From NCBI GenBank assembly GCA_037954235.1, contig JBBMOA010000018.1, positions 3,618,501-3,682,500 of the forward strand: a DNA stretch of 64,000 bases, in the 5' to 3' direction. The DNA comes from Aulostomus chinensis (lineage: Eukaryota; Chordata; Actinopteri; Syngnathiformes; Aulostomidae). Numbering within the stretch: the stretch's first letter is position 1; the number at the start of each line of letters is the position of its first letter. Made by a program: the position numbers and the translations under genes. The notes beneath the pieces are model-generated. The model saw nothing but the letters and a program-made list of their open reading frames with translations. It made no database searches and was not told where the DNA came from. Below, piece after piece: positions 24,979 through 38,729 of this stretch.

Positions 24979-27900
24979 ACCGGCATAACAACTGTACTAT
25001 GCAGGACTTGCCTACGGATGTGAACAAGTTTCTGTCATTCAACAAGTGGGACATATTTACAGACTCGCGTGTTGGCCAGAGGTCCGAGTGCGGCTATCAG
25101 TCGCGTGTTCTGTAACGCACAATAAAACACACAAGTACATAGGTGAGTATGAAAAAACAGCAGGGTGTCGTGTTAGGAGAGGGCTGAGGGAGTCCTGCCA
25201 ATCTGGAGCAGCTAAAAAACAAGGGATGGTGGGATGTTAGCTTAGCTGCTAATAAGAAGCTAGCAAAAGCATCACTTGACTTCTGGTTAGACTGTACAAG
25301 ACTCTTAAAAGAGCTCTGATACAAGAATAAAAGCAGCGCGACTTTTATTTTGAAGGCAAGGGATTTTTGTCAGGATCGTTCCAGACAAGGCAGACAAAAG
25401 AAAGACGACTGTCGACATGGGAACGGGTCTCAATCTGGTCACGTCGACGTCACATGGATAGATTTTATCAAAGCAACAGCGTCACAAGATGCAGATTAGA
25501 GGTGTGAATGAGATCAAAGTGAGATCAAAGAGCCCCGAGATCTGGAGTTTCTTTGCATGAACAGAATCAATCATTTGTAATCTCTTAATTCTTCCCTCAG
25601 CCGTATCTTTGCAGTGTTAAATTCATATTTTAACACAACCTGCATTATAAAGCAATTATCGTGGCGATCAGCTGTGAAATTGGCGCGGGTTGTGTTTCCT
25701 GTTCAGGTTCAGGTCTGAAATGTTTCTGTTTCTAGGTGAACAGCTTTCAAATGCTCTTCTTTCTTCTTCTTTTTTTTTTTTTTTAAACCAGAAAACACAA
25801 ATCAAGACAAGTAATTCTAATTATAAAATAAAGAGCATTAGAATAAAAATCAAGGTCACAGCTTGCATTTTAATAAATGGTGAAGTTGTGACTCATGCGT
25901 TCTGCAGCATGACTACACCCACTGAAGAAATGGCTGGATAAACACACACATGAAAAAAATGACTTTACTTTCCATTCTATCTAATAACTTCTTTGGGTTA
26001 TATTTCCTGCTGGAGTTACTCCAAACGTGTACTCCTTCCTCAGTAGCCTTTTTCACACTGCCACAAAAGCTGTGTTTTTGCCCCCCAAATTGCCGGGTTG
26101 TCTGTTGTGTTCACACTGAGTGACACGGGCTGGGGAGGGGAAATCGCCACGCTAATTTACCACAGAGTTTCGGCGCGTGGGGATGACGAACCCCATCCAG
26201 CAGGACAGGAAAACATGCTGACAACACTCGCGCACAGGGGAGAGACGGGAGAAGCTCCACCTGCGAGTTCCACGTTCAAGATACAGCACATCGAACATTT
26301 TGGAAGATGGCCAACTGGGGAGACACTGAGACCCGCCAGCTACCCAGCCTCCGTGCAGCAGGGGAGGATGACGGAACGTGGCTTCCCTCGCAACAAGCCT
26401 AGCAGACCCCACCTCCTGCTGCCGGCTACAGCCGCCTGGGGAGAACGGCCAAAGTCTTGAAAGGGCCACTGATAGCTTTCTATCTCCTAGATTTGCAACA
26501 GGGAAGGAGGAGTGGAGGACAGGGGTGCATGAGCTGAAACACTGATGCGTGACATCTTGGTATAGCGGAGATTACTGTCACCACTGCACATACGAAGGTC
26601 AGCTGTCTTGTCAGAAGCCTTGGGTCTTTCAGATGTTTTCTCTGAGTCTCTGATTTGCATAATCCCTGCTAGAAGAGAAGACGGACAGATTTGAGCTTCG
26701 GGCTGTGAGCTCGTGGAAGTCAACATTTTTGTCCCGGAGGCAAACATAAAAGACCTGAGTGGAGCCATAATGGCTTAACTGGCCTGTTCGGGAACCTGCT
26801 CGCTGAAACAAATGGAGGAAATCGGGGTCATCCTGACTTTTTTTTGTTTGTTGTTGCTCCGTCAAAGTTTCAGGGTGCTGATTGGTCAGTCCACTCTGCT
26901 TCATATAATTTCCCAACTACAATCTCACAATCTGTCTTAACTGTCTGATGAGTATTTTGCATTTTACTTCACGTTGTCTCTTATCACCAGCTGCTTTCTT
27001 GCATCTCCAGCTGCTACTTGATTCTTGTAAGAAGCAAATGGAAAAGGATGTTTGCGCCCAGATATCCACTGGCAACTCTGGAAGCCCTAACATTTTGGCT
27101 GTCTCCCCCAGGGCCTACTTCATAATCGCTGGGTTCTGGGCGAGTGAGCTCCAAACATGGTGAGGAAACTAAAGCGAAGAGCCTCGAGTCAGGCTAAGTT
27201 AGGTGCAAAATCTGGTGCAGGCCAGATTTTGAAGACAATCTCGATTCCCTCATCATATCTGTGATTAACTGATGCTGCTTCTACTCAGTAAGATGTCAAC
27301 CAGTCCTGCAGGTAATGAACTGTGGCTCATGTACAGCGTTTACTAGTACAAACACACCGACACCAGAGAAACCATCCCTCAAAACAAATGTACAATTAAC
27401 TGATTCTGTCACTTCCCATCTCACAAGTGTGCTTTTCCTCTTCTGCATACACGATGTGGCTGGCTAGAAGTAGGCTCCATGAAACACCAAAGTTGAGTCT
27501 GGCCTCCCCGTGTGTCGATTTATCATGTTCGCTTTTGCATTCGTGTGGTCTGGAAAGAAGTCTTGAACTTGAAACGCCGCATATCAATGTTTAAACTCAT
27601 AATTTCAGAAAACTTGTAACACAAATTGTCTCAATCTAAGTTGTCGACCAACGTTTCCTGGTGCTGCTTGACCAGTTTGTGTAGAGGACAGTAACATTTG
27701 ACTTGGGCCAAACAGACAAAGCAACCTTCACCCCCAAATCAACCCGGCAGTTTAAGGACGAGTGTGAGTTTGGAGATGTTTGTGGGAACAAAAAAATAAA
27801 GGATTCAGTGGAAGAATGCAGGTTTCCTTCTGTGCTGAATGAAAAGTTCCTGCTTTTTCCTCCTCCCAGCTTCATGAAAATCTGCTCGATAGTTTATTCA

Positions 27901-27999
27901 TAATCCTGCTAACAGAACAACGGAATGTAAATGCAGCAGGACAATAAAACAACACATCTCCACACACAGTTTTTCATGGAGTGACTCCAGCACCGGAGC

Positions 28000-28235
28000 A
28001 GCAGTTTAGAGGAAGAGCCTTTCATCACGAAAACGCCACCCTGCACAAAGCCAGCTTCATTTGAAAAATGTCTGGTTTGGTGGGAAGAATCGAACAGATT
28101 TAGGATGACCTGGAAAGCCGGCAGTAAGCCAGGCCTTATCGGCCAACATCAGTAGCCGGCTTCACTAATGATCCTGTGGCAGAATGGGAGCAAATCCCCA
28201 CAGCAATGCTCCAATATCCAGTATCTAGAAGAGCC
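28000..28235 (+). mobile_element. Tc1/mariner-like transposon remnant
   Basis: The sequence 'ccaccctgcacaaagccagc', then 'aagccaggccttatcggcca', 'acatcagt', and 'tgatcctgtggcagaatggg' followed by AGCAAATCCC, resembles the transposase C-terminal region of a common fish Tc1-like element (the APVHKA.. and RPYRPTSVPDL..WEQIP region). It has in-frame stops and a deletion, so it is dead. Confidence 0.65.
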
Positions 28236-29098
28236 GGTTTCCTCTCTCTGCACCCAGCGGTGCTGGTGGTGGTAGCGCTGCTGATTACAGTCAGTGATAT
28301 TCATGTCAGATTATTTGGAAGTTATTTGTTTATAATCAGGTAGCTGCTGTTTGTCCCGCCTGCCTGGAGTGGCGTCAATCAGGGAATCAGAGTCGGCTGG
28401 TCAGTCTCAGTCTGTGGCTCCAACTTCCTGTTACACCAACCAAGTTATGATGAAGTTCTGGGATTCAGCGTTACCTCACGTTACCTTAGAGAACTAGTTT
28501 AGCGGATTGATGATCCACAGTGACTCCGCCTCACAGGTTGTGTTGCTGCGATAGGCGCCTCCACCCCCAGCCACCCCCCCCAAAAAAATAGAGAAACAGG
28601 ACAGAGGGATGGACGCATAGTTTATCCCTCGTTACCTTTCTCTTCCCAGGTGGGGAGTTCATCCAGGACACAGATGCCTCTGGTCCCTGGTCACATTTGC
28701 GAGAGCACAAAAAAATATTCTGCATCCAAACACTGTGAAAGCCCGTTCTGAAATTGCTTTAATAAATGTGTAGCTGTGCAGGTAACATTTGGGATATCTG
28801 CCAGCGTTCCACATTTCCTTCTTTATTACTTTTGTTATCAGCTGATATAAAGTAGCTCTGGAGGTGTTTTCTTCAAAACCACTGCGGTACAAGATGAGCG
28901 AGGGAGGATCGAGTCGCAACCGGCATGGAAAGAAAGTGATACAGAGGTCCTTGGAGAAAATGGATGGTTCAGCTTCCTCAGACAGGCAGGTCTATTAATA
29001 TGGAGACAGATGGTTCTTATACTATCTGATGCAGCCAGTTAGATTCACAACAAGACCCATTCAGATTAGCGCTTGTCATGTTGCAAGTGTGATTTTAT

Positions 29099-29121
29099 AA
29101 ATATATATATATATATATATA
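29099..29121. repeat. (AT)n microsatellite
   Basis: About 23 bases of alternating AT. Confidence 0.95.
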
Positions 29122-29325
29122 CAAACACAGCAGCAGCAGCTCTCTCAATGAAGCCAGGAACGTTTGCTCAATGTGACCTCAATCCACACCCTTCATCTGG
29201 GAATGCTGGTGTGTTCATTATCCTCCTGACTTCCATCCAAAACCTCTCACACAACCCCGTGTGTGAAAGTGAGAGCAATGTATGTATGATCACCTACACA
29301 CATGCACAAAAAAATCCACACCCCC

Positions 29326-29371
29326 ATCACACACACACACACACACGCACGCACACACACACGCACGCACA
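29326..29371. repeat. (CA)n microsatellite with CG interruptions
   Basis: A CA run with interspersed CACG units. Confidence 0.95.
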
Positions 29372-29955
29372 AGCCTAAGACAAAGTTGAGATACACTTAA
29401 GAGTCTCCTGCTCACAGCTCAGCGTCTAGCCAGGAGTTTTATTCCCACATCAAAAGCTTTCAATCGGATGACAAGTAGTGTCAAGGCAGTTCCAGCTCGG
29501 TTGCCTCTCAACTCTCGCAGTCAAAGGAGCTCCTTCTCCCTCATTTCCCATTTTTCTTCTTTAGTATGTAAGATACAGACTCCACTCTGAGAACATGACG
29601 GTTGCAAAAAAAAAAACAAAAAACAGACGAAAAAAGACATGACTCGCTCTCAGATATGCGGAGCTGCAGACTCATGATAAAGTGAACCAGATTAGGATTT
29701 ATTTCATATTTGCACGCTGTCATCTGTGTCACTGGCGTGCACAGCTCTCTTTCTCCATCACCTGTTTCAATACACTGGTGAGTCAGACGTCACGGAGCGG
29801 GATGTTGCCTCCACCTGAGGATGTTCGGGCTGATTGTTAGCACACATCTGCCTTGATGAGCTTGAATAAGGACTGGCTGAACAGAAAACAGGAAACCCTT
29901 CCGCTGGATATGAATGAAAAACATCCAGAAAATCAAGAGGGGGAACATACCAAGT

Positions 29956-29994
29956 GGGAGTGGGGGAGGGTGGTGGGAGGAGGGACAGGAATCA
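29956..29994 (+). other. G-quadruplex-capable sequence
   Basis: At least five GGG or longer runs separated by 1-4 bases. Confidence 0.45.
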
Positions 29995-30839
29995 GCTCAG
30001 GAGACATGATAATGATGAGCTCTGAGACCGGAGACTATTTTAAGACGTCCTAAAAGTGAAACGGCAGCTGCAGCCAAGCGGAATGTTATTGGTTCTATGA
30101 GCGCGTACACAGGTGGTTGGTCTGCTGAACACCGACCACGTATGCAACACCTGCTGTCACAAGTCCACCTCGTCTACCGTTGCGTGACACCAGGGAGCTG
30201 CGTGCTGACGCACCAGGGTGTTGCTTGACCAGCAAACCTGAGCTCTGATGAACGACACGCCGGACCGGAGATGCCACTCACGCCAGGTGGCTCTTAGCAA
30301 ACTGGAGACACCTCACCTCGTAACACCGAGGGTGAGCTAACAAAGGACTTTGAATACGAATATGTTTTGCTGCAAATGCAACAAACTTTGAAGGGATTTT
30401 CTTGAGTGGCATCCATTGGTGTCTGCGTTACTGGTGCACAACATCCTGCCTCCACTGGGAGACGGTTGCCAGTCAGCGAAGCATTTAGACGGTTCTGAGA
30501 GCCTGAATGTGCACCAGGGATGGACGTCTAACGGTGGATGAGCCATATTTATGTTTTATGGACTTTAACAAATGTTTTAGAAAAATACCCCCCCTTTCTT
30601 TCTTTTTTTTACATTTTTCATAAAGTTAAAAAATGTAACTATAATCTAAACTTGTTTTTATATGGATAATTTCAGCATTGGTACATATTCAGGCTTCTGG
30701 CCAAATCAGTTGTAAAATACTGGCACAACAGCAACAAACCCAGGACTGCGCTTCCCTGATGAACACATACTAAACATCATTTTCTTAATTACGGTCATGA
30801 AAAACTGTATTCTAGAGATTTTCCATTTCTGGCTGATGG

Positions 30840-31065
30840 CGTTGATCCCCCCTCAGCTACAGGAGCATCAGTCAGTCAGAGCTCCACTTCAGCCCGGAGG
30901 TGTTGGATGGGTTTGAGGTCAGGACGCTGCAGGGCAGCCAAGTTCCTCACCAACATAATGGGAAAACCATTTCATTACGATCTTGGCTTTGTGCTGCAGG
31001 CCAGGGTCAAGTTGGAGAAGTGCAGCGCTTCCCCAAACCACTGGTGCAAAGACCGCAGCCAAACA
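30840..31065 (-). mobile_element. Tc1/mariner-like transposase remnant
   Basis: On the minus strand one frame reads LAALQRPDLKPIQHLRAEVEL, a decayed form of the Tc1 DDE-domain motif (WPAQSPDLNPIEHLW..L). It is preceded by an LQHKAKIV-like stretch in another frame. Frameshifts and a stop after EVEL show it is a fossil. Confidence 0.65.
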
Positions 31066-31310
31066 TCACGTTGTGCTGTTGCATTACAATTTACATTAAT
31101 ATTTCCTGAACACGCGGGATGTGACCACATCCGTGGAGGCGTCCCCCAACATAGGCCCTGGAAGGCAGACGTGGAGATTTACACAGCGCTGTCTCCCTGG
31201 GTCGGGAGTTTATTTGTGATGGGCGTTGCAAGCTGAGGCTGCAGAATTACATCACTTGTCAAATACATTTTTTGAAAATATGGTGTAAAATATATGGAGG
31301 TGGATGCCCG

Positions 31311-31343
31311 CGCACACGCACACAGACACACACACACACACGC
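31311..31343. repeat. (CA)n microsatellite, imperfect
   Basis: About 33 bases of CA with CG and GA interruptions. Confidence 0.9.
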
Positions 31344-32737
31344 CTGCATACAGCAATCGAGCAGCAGCCCCACCAGGGAGGCACAAGTTGAACGACGGCA
31401 TATTTCGAATGAAAAACAGGCCGGGAAACAGCATCATCTAAAACAAAATGATCTGTTACACATCTCTCAGCACCACATTCAAGTGAAGCCGTTAAAGCAG
31501 AAAAATAAAACGGTGGTTTTTGCAGCAGCCGAGAGTTAAGCAGGCCTGTTTGGTTTGGCTGCCATGTCCATGTTGGTTAAACCCACAAGTAAACACAATG
31601 TGACTTTGTTGTTTTGCTGACTCACATCTCTCAGAGCAGACGAGTGTGCCGATGACAGCCTGCAACAAATTCCTCCTCAGTTTGGAGCTCAGAGGAAAGG
31701 AGACGGTCAATTGGTGGTTTGGAAGCTCTTTGATCCCAGATCAAACCGTACTACCTCCCAGAAGGAGGGGCTACTTTCACCTGTGACCATTAGCAGGATT
31801 ATATTCCACAAGCATGCACCAACCAGAATGAAGCATGAACCAAACAAGACTCCAGAACAGCGGGGAGGAACTCTTTGACTCATCGGCCTGGACGGAGTTA
31901 CGTTAGCTCCCAACATTCATGAGGGTTTTTGTTCTCTTGCTGAAAAACTGCTCCTGACAGCTACTCTGAGAAGACCACGTGGTAACTTATCATCACTGAG
32001 AATGACACGTCAAGTCAATCCCATATTTCAATTTGCGTAAAAAGAATAGACTGTGCATGTAACATTTCAAAACAGAAACATTAATCTGATAAATGTGAGA
32101 GAACATCAGCGTAGCCTGGAGTCTGAGCTGTGGCGGAGAGCCAGTGTTGATATGCTGAGAACTATCCATGGGATGACGGGTACGCGTCACACCACCGCTG
32201 ATACAAGGTGATGCGTTTCCCCTCTTTCAGTCTACAGAGCAGCAGCCATCAGCCCTGTAAGACAATCGTGCTGTTGCGTTTGTTTTCTCCTCGGCAACAG
32301 GAAGTTAATTATCCAAAACGCGTGTACCGCTTCAGCGAGGCATCAGACTTTGATCATCGCTCATTTTGTCAGTGGCAGGAGTTTGTTTACAAGGATGGTC
32401 TCAATACAACTATTGACCTTGTTATGACTAAGACAATATTTCAATTAAAGTATTTACATGTGCTTCTAATAGAATACGCCGTTCATGTTCCTGTTTCAAT
32501 ACCACGGAGCAAAGTCTGACTAATGACTGCAGACACACTCAGTAGGTTTTACACCCTTTCAGGTTTGGACCCGGCAACATTCTTGTCATGTGACTGTGGT
32601 GTATGAAGTGTTTATGTAGCAAATTTGTATTAAAAAAAAAAAAAAATCAAAATGTTGAGGGTGAAATTCTGAGCGCTCGCTGGAAGCTGCAGCAGCATCA
32701 TAGAGCAGTTTAACTGCTGCAAACGTCCCAGGATACT

Positions 32738-32740
<3 letters not shown>

Positions 32741-32775
<35 letters not shown>
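32741..32775. repeat. (GT)n microsatellite
   Basis: A perfect 35-base GT run. Confidence 0.97.
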
Positions 32776-32776
<1 letters not shown>

Positions 32777-33574
32777 GTCTAAGACACGCTTCAGTTACGG
32801 GGGTAAGATCACAACGCGCCACATTTTAATTCAGGTATTGTAGCCATATTCAGGTAAAGGTCATTGCTGTTTCCATGGCAATGTCTTACTCGGGTTAATA
32901 TCAGACTACTGATGTGAGAACGGTTCTCGCTGACGAGCCGTGATCACACACGCGCAAGCTTTGGTGTGTTGGCTCACAACCTCATCACTCAGACCAAGTT
33001 AGAGGAACAACGAGGGGAATTTGGGCTAACAGAGACAATGTTGACCCTCGGAGCTAACAGTCGGGGCACCTGTGTGAACTGACAGTGATAACGTACGTTC
33101 AGCAGCCGTCAAACTGACATTGATCAGTCAAAGTAAAAGCATTTGTTGTTGTTGTTTTCCCCTTTTCATAATTAAAACTTGGACCAAATCAATCAAAAGC
33201 AATATGTATGTGTGTCTATGTTAGCAAACATGAATTCTAACACTGTGCAACATCTCAAATCAGAGGGGAATCAGGATGCATTTTGAGGTCAATCAGTGGA
33301 CACTAAGTCGGATCAGATGAGACATTAAAGGAGAAACCTGCAGTGAGTGTTAGCGAGTAAAACATGAACAAAAGCCACCCGGAGGAGAAAGAATCTGACG
33401 TTAATGTCACATAAACAAAGCCACTTCCTCCCTGCTGGTATAAAAGAGGCCAGTGCAGCTTTTCTGGGCCAGACATTGATAAATCACCAATACGTCAGCT
33501 TGAGTAATAAACTCATCAGCAACTGCTTCTTATTTACTGAGGGTCTTATTTCCATCCAATAATTAAATTTTATG

Positions 33575-33575
<1 letters not shown>

Positions 33576-33608
<33 letters not shown>
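33576..33608. repeat. (GT)n microsatellite
   Basis: A perfect GT run of about 33 bases. Confidence 0.97.
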
Positions 33609-33609
<1 letters not shown>

Positions 33610-34869
33610 AGACAGTGTCTAAGAAAACATTTGCAGCCTTGATGAGTGCAAAAGTTCCCTGACGGCGACCAACATTGTTTTTCAATCAGCATATTAGCTG
33701 CTGATGTGGAGGAGCGGGACTCCACACGCATGAGCACTAGATCACGCGTGACGCCGGCGTGTCACTGCTCCACTTTTACTCTGGCCTTTTATCACTCCAA
33801 CATTTTCTCAGTGTTTTTACTGCCAGTGCCAGAAACAGCAGCGAGAGGTGGTTTTGTAGAGCAGTGGACATGCGGAGCGGAGTCACAGGGGTGCCAGCCA
33901 GCGCTGGCCTGTGGTCTGAGAAGCTGTCATTCTGGTCTGACGTCTCAGGAGACGAGGACGGTCTGTCCAGCCAGGCTGCCGCAGACACACTCTGCAGCCT
34001 GTTTGGCTGCTACACCGGAGAGAGAGCGGCCCCCTCAGTGGATGTTACTGACAGCTGAGGCTTATCTGTGACTGAAAACAACTGATTAGCTTTTTCATGA
34101 GCCAATTGGCTTCCGTGGTCGTTAGCGGAGCTCGAAATTCTGGAACATAATAGAATGGCAAGATAAATAGATATGTAAACCGACCGCAGAACAAGATGTA
34201 GTTAATTGTCAGCACGGTTTGACTGGAAGATGATTCAAGGGTGAGGGGGAGCCATCCAGCCACAGGGGTTTGCCTCGTGAGTGGACATTGCTTTGGGCGG
34301 CAGACTGAAACACACAAGCAAATTTAGTCTCAGCAGAAACCCAGCAGCCGTAGGCGCCAAAACTACACCAGCGTGGACTCGGACGACGGACCTGAGCTGC
34401 ATTCACTCTGTCTCTTGCACTCCATTCCTCCTGCTCTCTGATTCACTGTCAAACTTGTTTTTCTAGTTGATTTTACTTCATTCTGTCCTCATGTTTTTCT
34501 CACCTTTTTTTCTTTTTTAAGGAAAGGATATTACAATTCATTATTCACTGGGAAATGGAGCCTGATTGAGAATAAAACAGGTGATAAGAATACAGTTGGT
34601 GCTCGGACGCCATTTTGGGAATGACCTCTGTTTTATGACAATCGTCCTTTTTTTTGGCACTTTTGCAGAAACATCACTTGTCTCGTCATTTTTTGATCCA
34701 GGAAACCTATCAATTGTTAATCCGTGATGACAACCACATTGTACTTTTGAAAACATTCCAGATGTGAAAGGCATCTGGAATACTGCATGTTACAAAGACT
34801 AAAGTAGTTTGGATGTGTCTGTGCAGAATGCAGGAAGAGAGGGGAACTAAACTAGTCTGTTAAGAGTTT

Positions 34870-34894
34870 GGGGGGTGGGGGTGGGGGTGAGGGG
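34870..34894 (+). other. G-quadruplex motif
   Basis: G6-T-G5-T-G5-TGA-G4. Four runs of at least four G with loops of 1, 1 and 3 bases make this the best G4 candidate in the window. Confidence 0.75.
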
Positions 34895-35072
34895 TCAGGT
34901 CAGGGGAACGGTGCGGCTCAGTGGTTCCGTGTTCCCACTTGGCTGCAGAGGAACACGGCAAGGCTCACTGTGATTGAGACAAAGGTCAGTGCTAGCGGGT
35001 CTGGACCGGGTGGCTGGTCAGGACACACAGGGACTGAGAGAAAGTAATTTCACTGCTGCAACTTCATCACTC

Positions 35073-35105
<33 letters not shown>
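35073..35105. repeat. (AAT)n microsatellite
   Basis: A perfect trinucleotide run of about eleven units. Confidence 0.97.
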
Positions 35106-35106
<1 letters not shown>

Positions 35107-35665
35107 GGGAAAAAATACTCCATAATGACAAAAATATTAGTTTTAAATGGGTTCATAATGCATGACTCAAATTTTCTGCTGTGTGAAGGTCTTGGGGGGT
35201 CCCCAGATAATCGTAAAAATGTCAAAAATACTAAACAAGACTGACAGAAAAATCATCCGAGTAAAAAAAAAAAAAACAGAAAAAAAACAGCAGCATAAAA
35301 GTAATAGAAATTCTCTGAAGTTTTCGAAATGTGCTTTAGATGTATGAGAAGACGTTTCTAGCTGCAGAGAAAAAAGTGAATAACTTCTAAAGCCACTTAA
35401 CTTCTCAGAGGCAGAGAAATAAATCTTACGTTGCACTTTGTCCCCGAGGATCTGAGCTAAAAGAAGAATAAGACACTTAGAGACACGTGATGTTTATTAG
35501 TCAATCTGCAATGAAGCCTGCACGATATGAAAGTAGGGAGTCGTCCCAGTGGCCGGCTTTGGTCCACTGGCTTCATATTGTTGTTTACCAGCCTTCAAAC
35601 CTGGCCGGCATGGAAATCACAGATGAGCCACTGATAGAGGAGACTACAGCCTGGATCACGCCATG

Positions 35666-35703
35666 ACACACACACGCACGCACACACACACACACACACA
35701 CAC
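35666..35703. repeat. (CA)n microsatellite
   Basis: A CA run with a CACGCACG interruption near its start. Confidence 0.95.
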
Positions 35704-36936
35704 CACAACCTGTTGCTTTCAAGGTGCCTTCTATTTACTTGAGTATCTCGTCTGTTTACTGCAAGAAAGAATCAGAGCTTGTGGCGGTGTTGTTGTGAGC
35801 GTGTCCTCCTGAATGGCCCAGCAAATTTGGTCTCTATGCAAGCCACCGGCTGGAGTTCTTTATTTCTGTTCCTCAGTGAATATGCAGTTATGATAAGCAG
35901 CGCATGATATTAAACTGCCACAAATAGACAATGATTATAAAAGCCAGCAAGAATCACGAGTCAACAAATGCGCTGCGCGGTTGAGAATATATTTGATCTC
36001 TGGTGAGATTTGAGCATTTATTTATACGGTTTTATTCAAGATTTATGGTCCCTGCTGCATTCAAACCTCGGTAATTCCGGGCTAATTAGGAGCATGTCTG
36101 GGAAAGGCAAGTGAAGATGGATAGAATGTCAAATGCTGATTGAAAATTCCTGAATTCTTAAAAAGTGACAGCTCTTGTTCCTCTACGGTGCCGCTGGTAC
36201 CGCCGGTGCCGGGACCCGGGACGTTAACGACACACAGAATAACAACAGAAGGCGTATTATGGATTTGGAGACTCGGTGCTGCCAACTCCTCTGTAAGGAA
36301 AGCAGTTATTGGCTGTGATAAAAGTCACTAGATGACATCATAAACTAGTTTGCATAAAAGTAATTTGCACGTAATGGACGTTATATGGCAGAGAAAGAAT
36401 CGCTGCCTTTAGAGAGACAATGAGCGTGAAAAACACCCTGAACATGTTCAGACCAACAAAAGAGCCTTTTTTCCTCTCCGTCCTTGTTTTATTTTATATC
36501 ACAATTTGATTAAAACAGTTTGCAATGAAAAAATAATAACTGGAAACTAAAGGCAGAACTAAATAAACAGAAACAGCTCAGAATTTGACAGCTGGTGTGT
36601 CTCACTTCAAAAGCAAAGGAAAAAACAACCTGCAGCAGGTATCGGGAATCATATGAATTCAGAGTAAATTCACTATAAATTCCGTGGTGTTGTTATCAAC
36701 CACCACACTTCCGCAAAAAAAATCCCCACATGCACAAGTCCAAACCATCTCCTCCTCTGATCCCAGCTGTTCTGGCTTGACTCAGTCAATAAAACTGTCC
36801 AGAGCTGAAGCACACGGAGAAATGCAACCCTGCTGCACACCAGCATTTCGGTGGCGTCATTTCAATGCTCACAGCGGCGTGTAGGTCTACGGTCCATGTC
36901 CAACTCAACATAGGCAGTATTTCTTAATATGAGTGA

Positions 36937-36953
36937 GTGTGTGTGTGTGTGTG
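36937..36953. repeat. (GT)n short run
   Basis: About 17 bases of GT. Confidence 0.85.
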
Positions 36954-38710
36954 AATGATCACAACTGGAACCTTCAACAAGCCTGCGATGCTTTTGTGAA
37001 TGTGTTGTAAAGTGTTTCGAGCCGTCGGTCAACTAGAGAGCCGTACTGTTCTTCCCCTCCCTTTATTAGGGTTCAGGTTGTTAGAACATCTGTCATGATG
37101 GGCGATTTCATCCACACAAAGACTGAGATCCCCGGCCACCCGGTGGCCCCCGCGGTAAACTCTCCTGAGAGGTTCTGGACTGACGAGCATCATCAAAACA
37201 ACAAATTAGGTAACAACTTCAAGAAGAAGAATCCTCCAAAACCTTGAAGGATCAACTGAAAGACGCGCTGAAGACACTATGTTGTTTTCTTCCTCTCATT
37301 TCCTCACCCATCATATCATGTTAGAATCATTTGTTCACTATTTAAAGCTCGTTTGAAAAATAAACACCGGTGATTGACGCTCATTTCCATTTGAACAGCA
37401 CGCGGATTAAATCACGCTGCCGCTTACTTGCTGCGACTCCACGCCACGTAGATGCAAACACAAGCCAGAGCACACAGCCAAGAAGCACATCGGACAGCAG
37501 TTGTGACGGAGCCTGAAGGCAGCACGGGAGCAAACATTAGATTTATGTTGGAGGATGAAAAATAGATGAATCAAAACTGCAATCGGGTCGGAGCAAAACA
37601 AGGCAGCGCGAACGCTGGCGGTCAAGGTCACAGGGCGGTGTTCTGCTTTGCTTTGGTGGCGGAAGCAGAGAGCAACGGCTTGATGAGCAGCGATGCCACC
37701 AGGAAACGCAGGAAGGCCACAGCAGCAAACGCTACTGAGGCTGATTTAAGAGGCTTTGCTTTAATCCCTCTGTAAGGTTGGAGCTAATCAAGCCCACAAC
37801 ATGCTTACTACTCACTGGAGTACTTTGTTTAGTTGCCATGTTTCAGAAAGCTGTACAGTAGAGCACTATGTTACTGCTGCTGCTGTGCCTGTGTTGTCAT
37901 GGTGCTCGGTGGGCCGCGTCGACCCTCGTATGGTCTCACTTTGTGCCCCGGTAACGCCCTGTCTGCTCTTCCTGCATCATTTTGATGATTTATTATGATT
38001 TAAGTCATGCTCTCTGAGCTCGAGTCCACCTTTCGGATGGCCAGTGACAGACATAATCATCAAGTCACTGACTGGACTGGATTTTACCCTGATCCTGAAT
38101 CAGTAAAATTCTGATCCAGCCGAATCACGGGACGCTGCAGCTGCAGCGAGCCCCACTGAGACCAACACCACCACCTTGTATCAGCTTCAGCTCACGCTGA
38201 AAAATTCTTGCCGAAGTTGTGGCGATTTCATCCCCTCAGCAACGACTTCATCCATTTTGTTTTAAATTTCTTTTCCCTGAGCAAAACATTGCCCTTCATT
38301 TCTTCAGGATCCCTCGACACCTCGGACGCTCCTTTAGGATGAAGCGTGGTCACACTCGCTTGGCTGGATCACCTGGAGTTTGTTTCAAAATCGGTCCTGT
38401 GAATCCGTTTCTCAGTCTGTGGTTAAACGCTTCCTGTGTGGGAAGGAAGCAGGCAGAAGTGGCACTTAGAGTTTTTAAACTGAGAATATTTCCAAAGAAA
38501 TGCTGGCGCTGCGAGGCCAGGCACACGGCCTCTGGCCCACCACTTTGATACGTCCGTGTTCGGTCTCTCTTCACAAAAAAAACCCCCAATGACTTGAGTT
38601 TTTATATCCGGGATAAAAAAAAGGACTTTAAGTTTTACATTTCTCAACAGATTTCAGTTAGTCCTTTTTTTTAATATTTCAAAGCTTAAACTCCACAAAG
38701 ATTATATACT

Positions 38711-38729
38711 GTATATATATATATATATA
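38711..38729. repeat. (AT)n short run
   Basis: About 19 bases of alternating TA. Confidence 0.9.

Larger units (their letters stand above)
21802..27999. other. Non-coding stretch
   Basis: Microsatellites at 22043 and 24930 and poly-A/T runs near 22263, 23366 and 25770. The GC-richer open frame at 26098-26460 has no recognisable domain. No gene is supported. Confidence 0.6.
28236..30839. other. Non-coding stretch
   Basis: Holds an (AT)n run at 29099, a CA-rich run at 29326, and a G-rich stretch at 29956-29994 with four or more GGG runs. No gene is recognised. Confidence 0.6.

Noticed and set aside
26098..26460. GC-richer 120-codon frame
   Set aside because: No known domain; the frame on the opposite strand is almost as long, which points to composition rather than coding.
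33646..34071. 141-codon frame, with a TATAAAAG about 200 bases upstream
   Set aside because: The first codon is GTG, no homology is recognised, and a lone TATA-like string is expected by chance in this much sequence.
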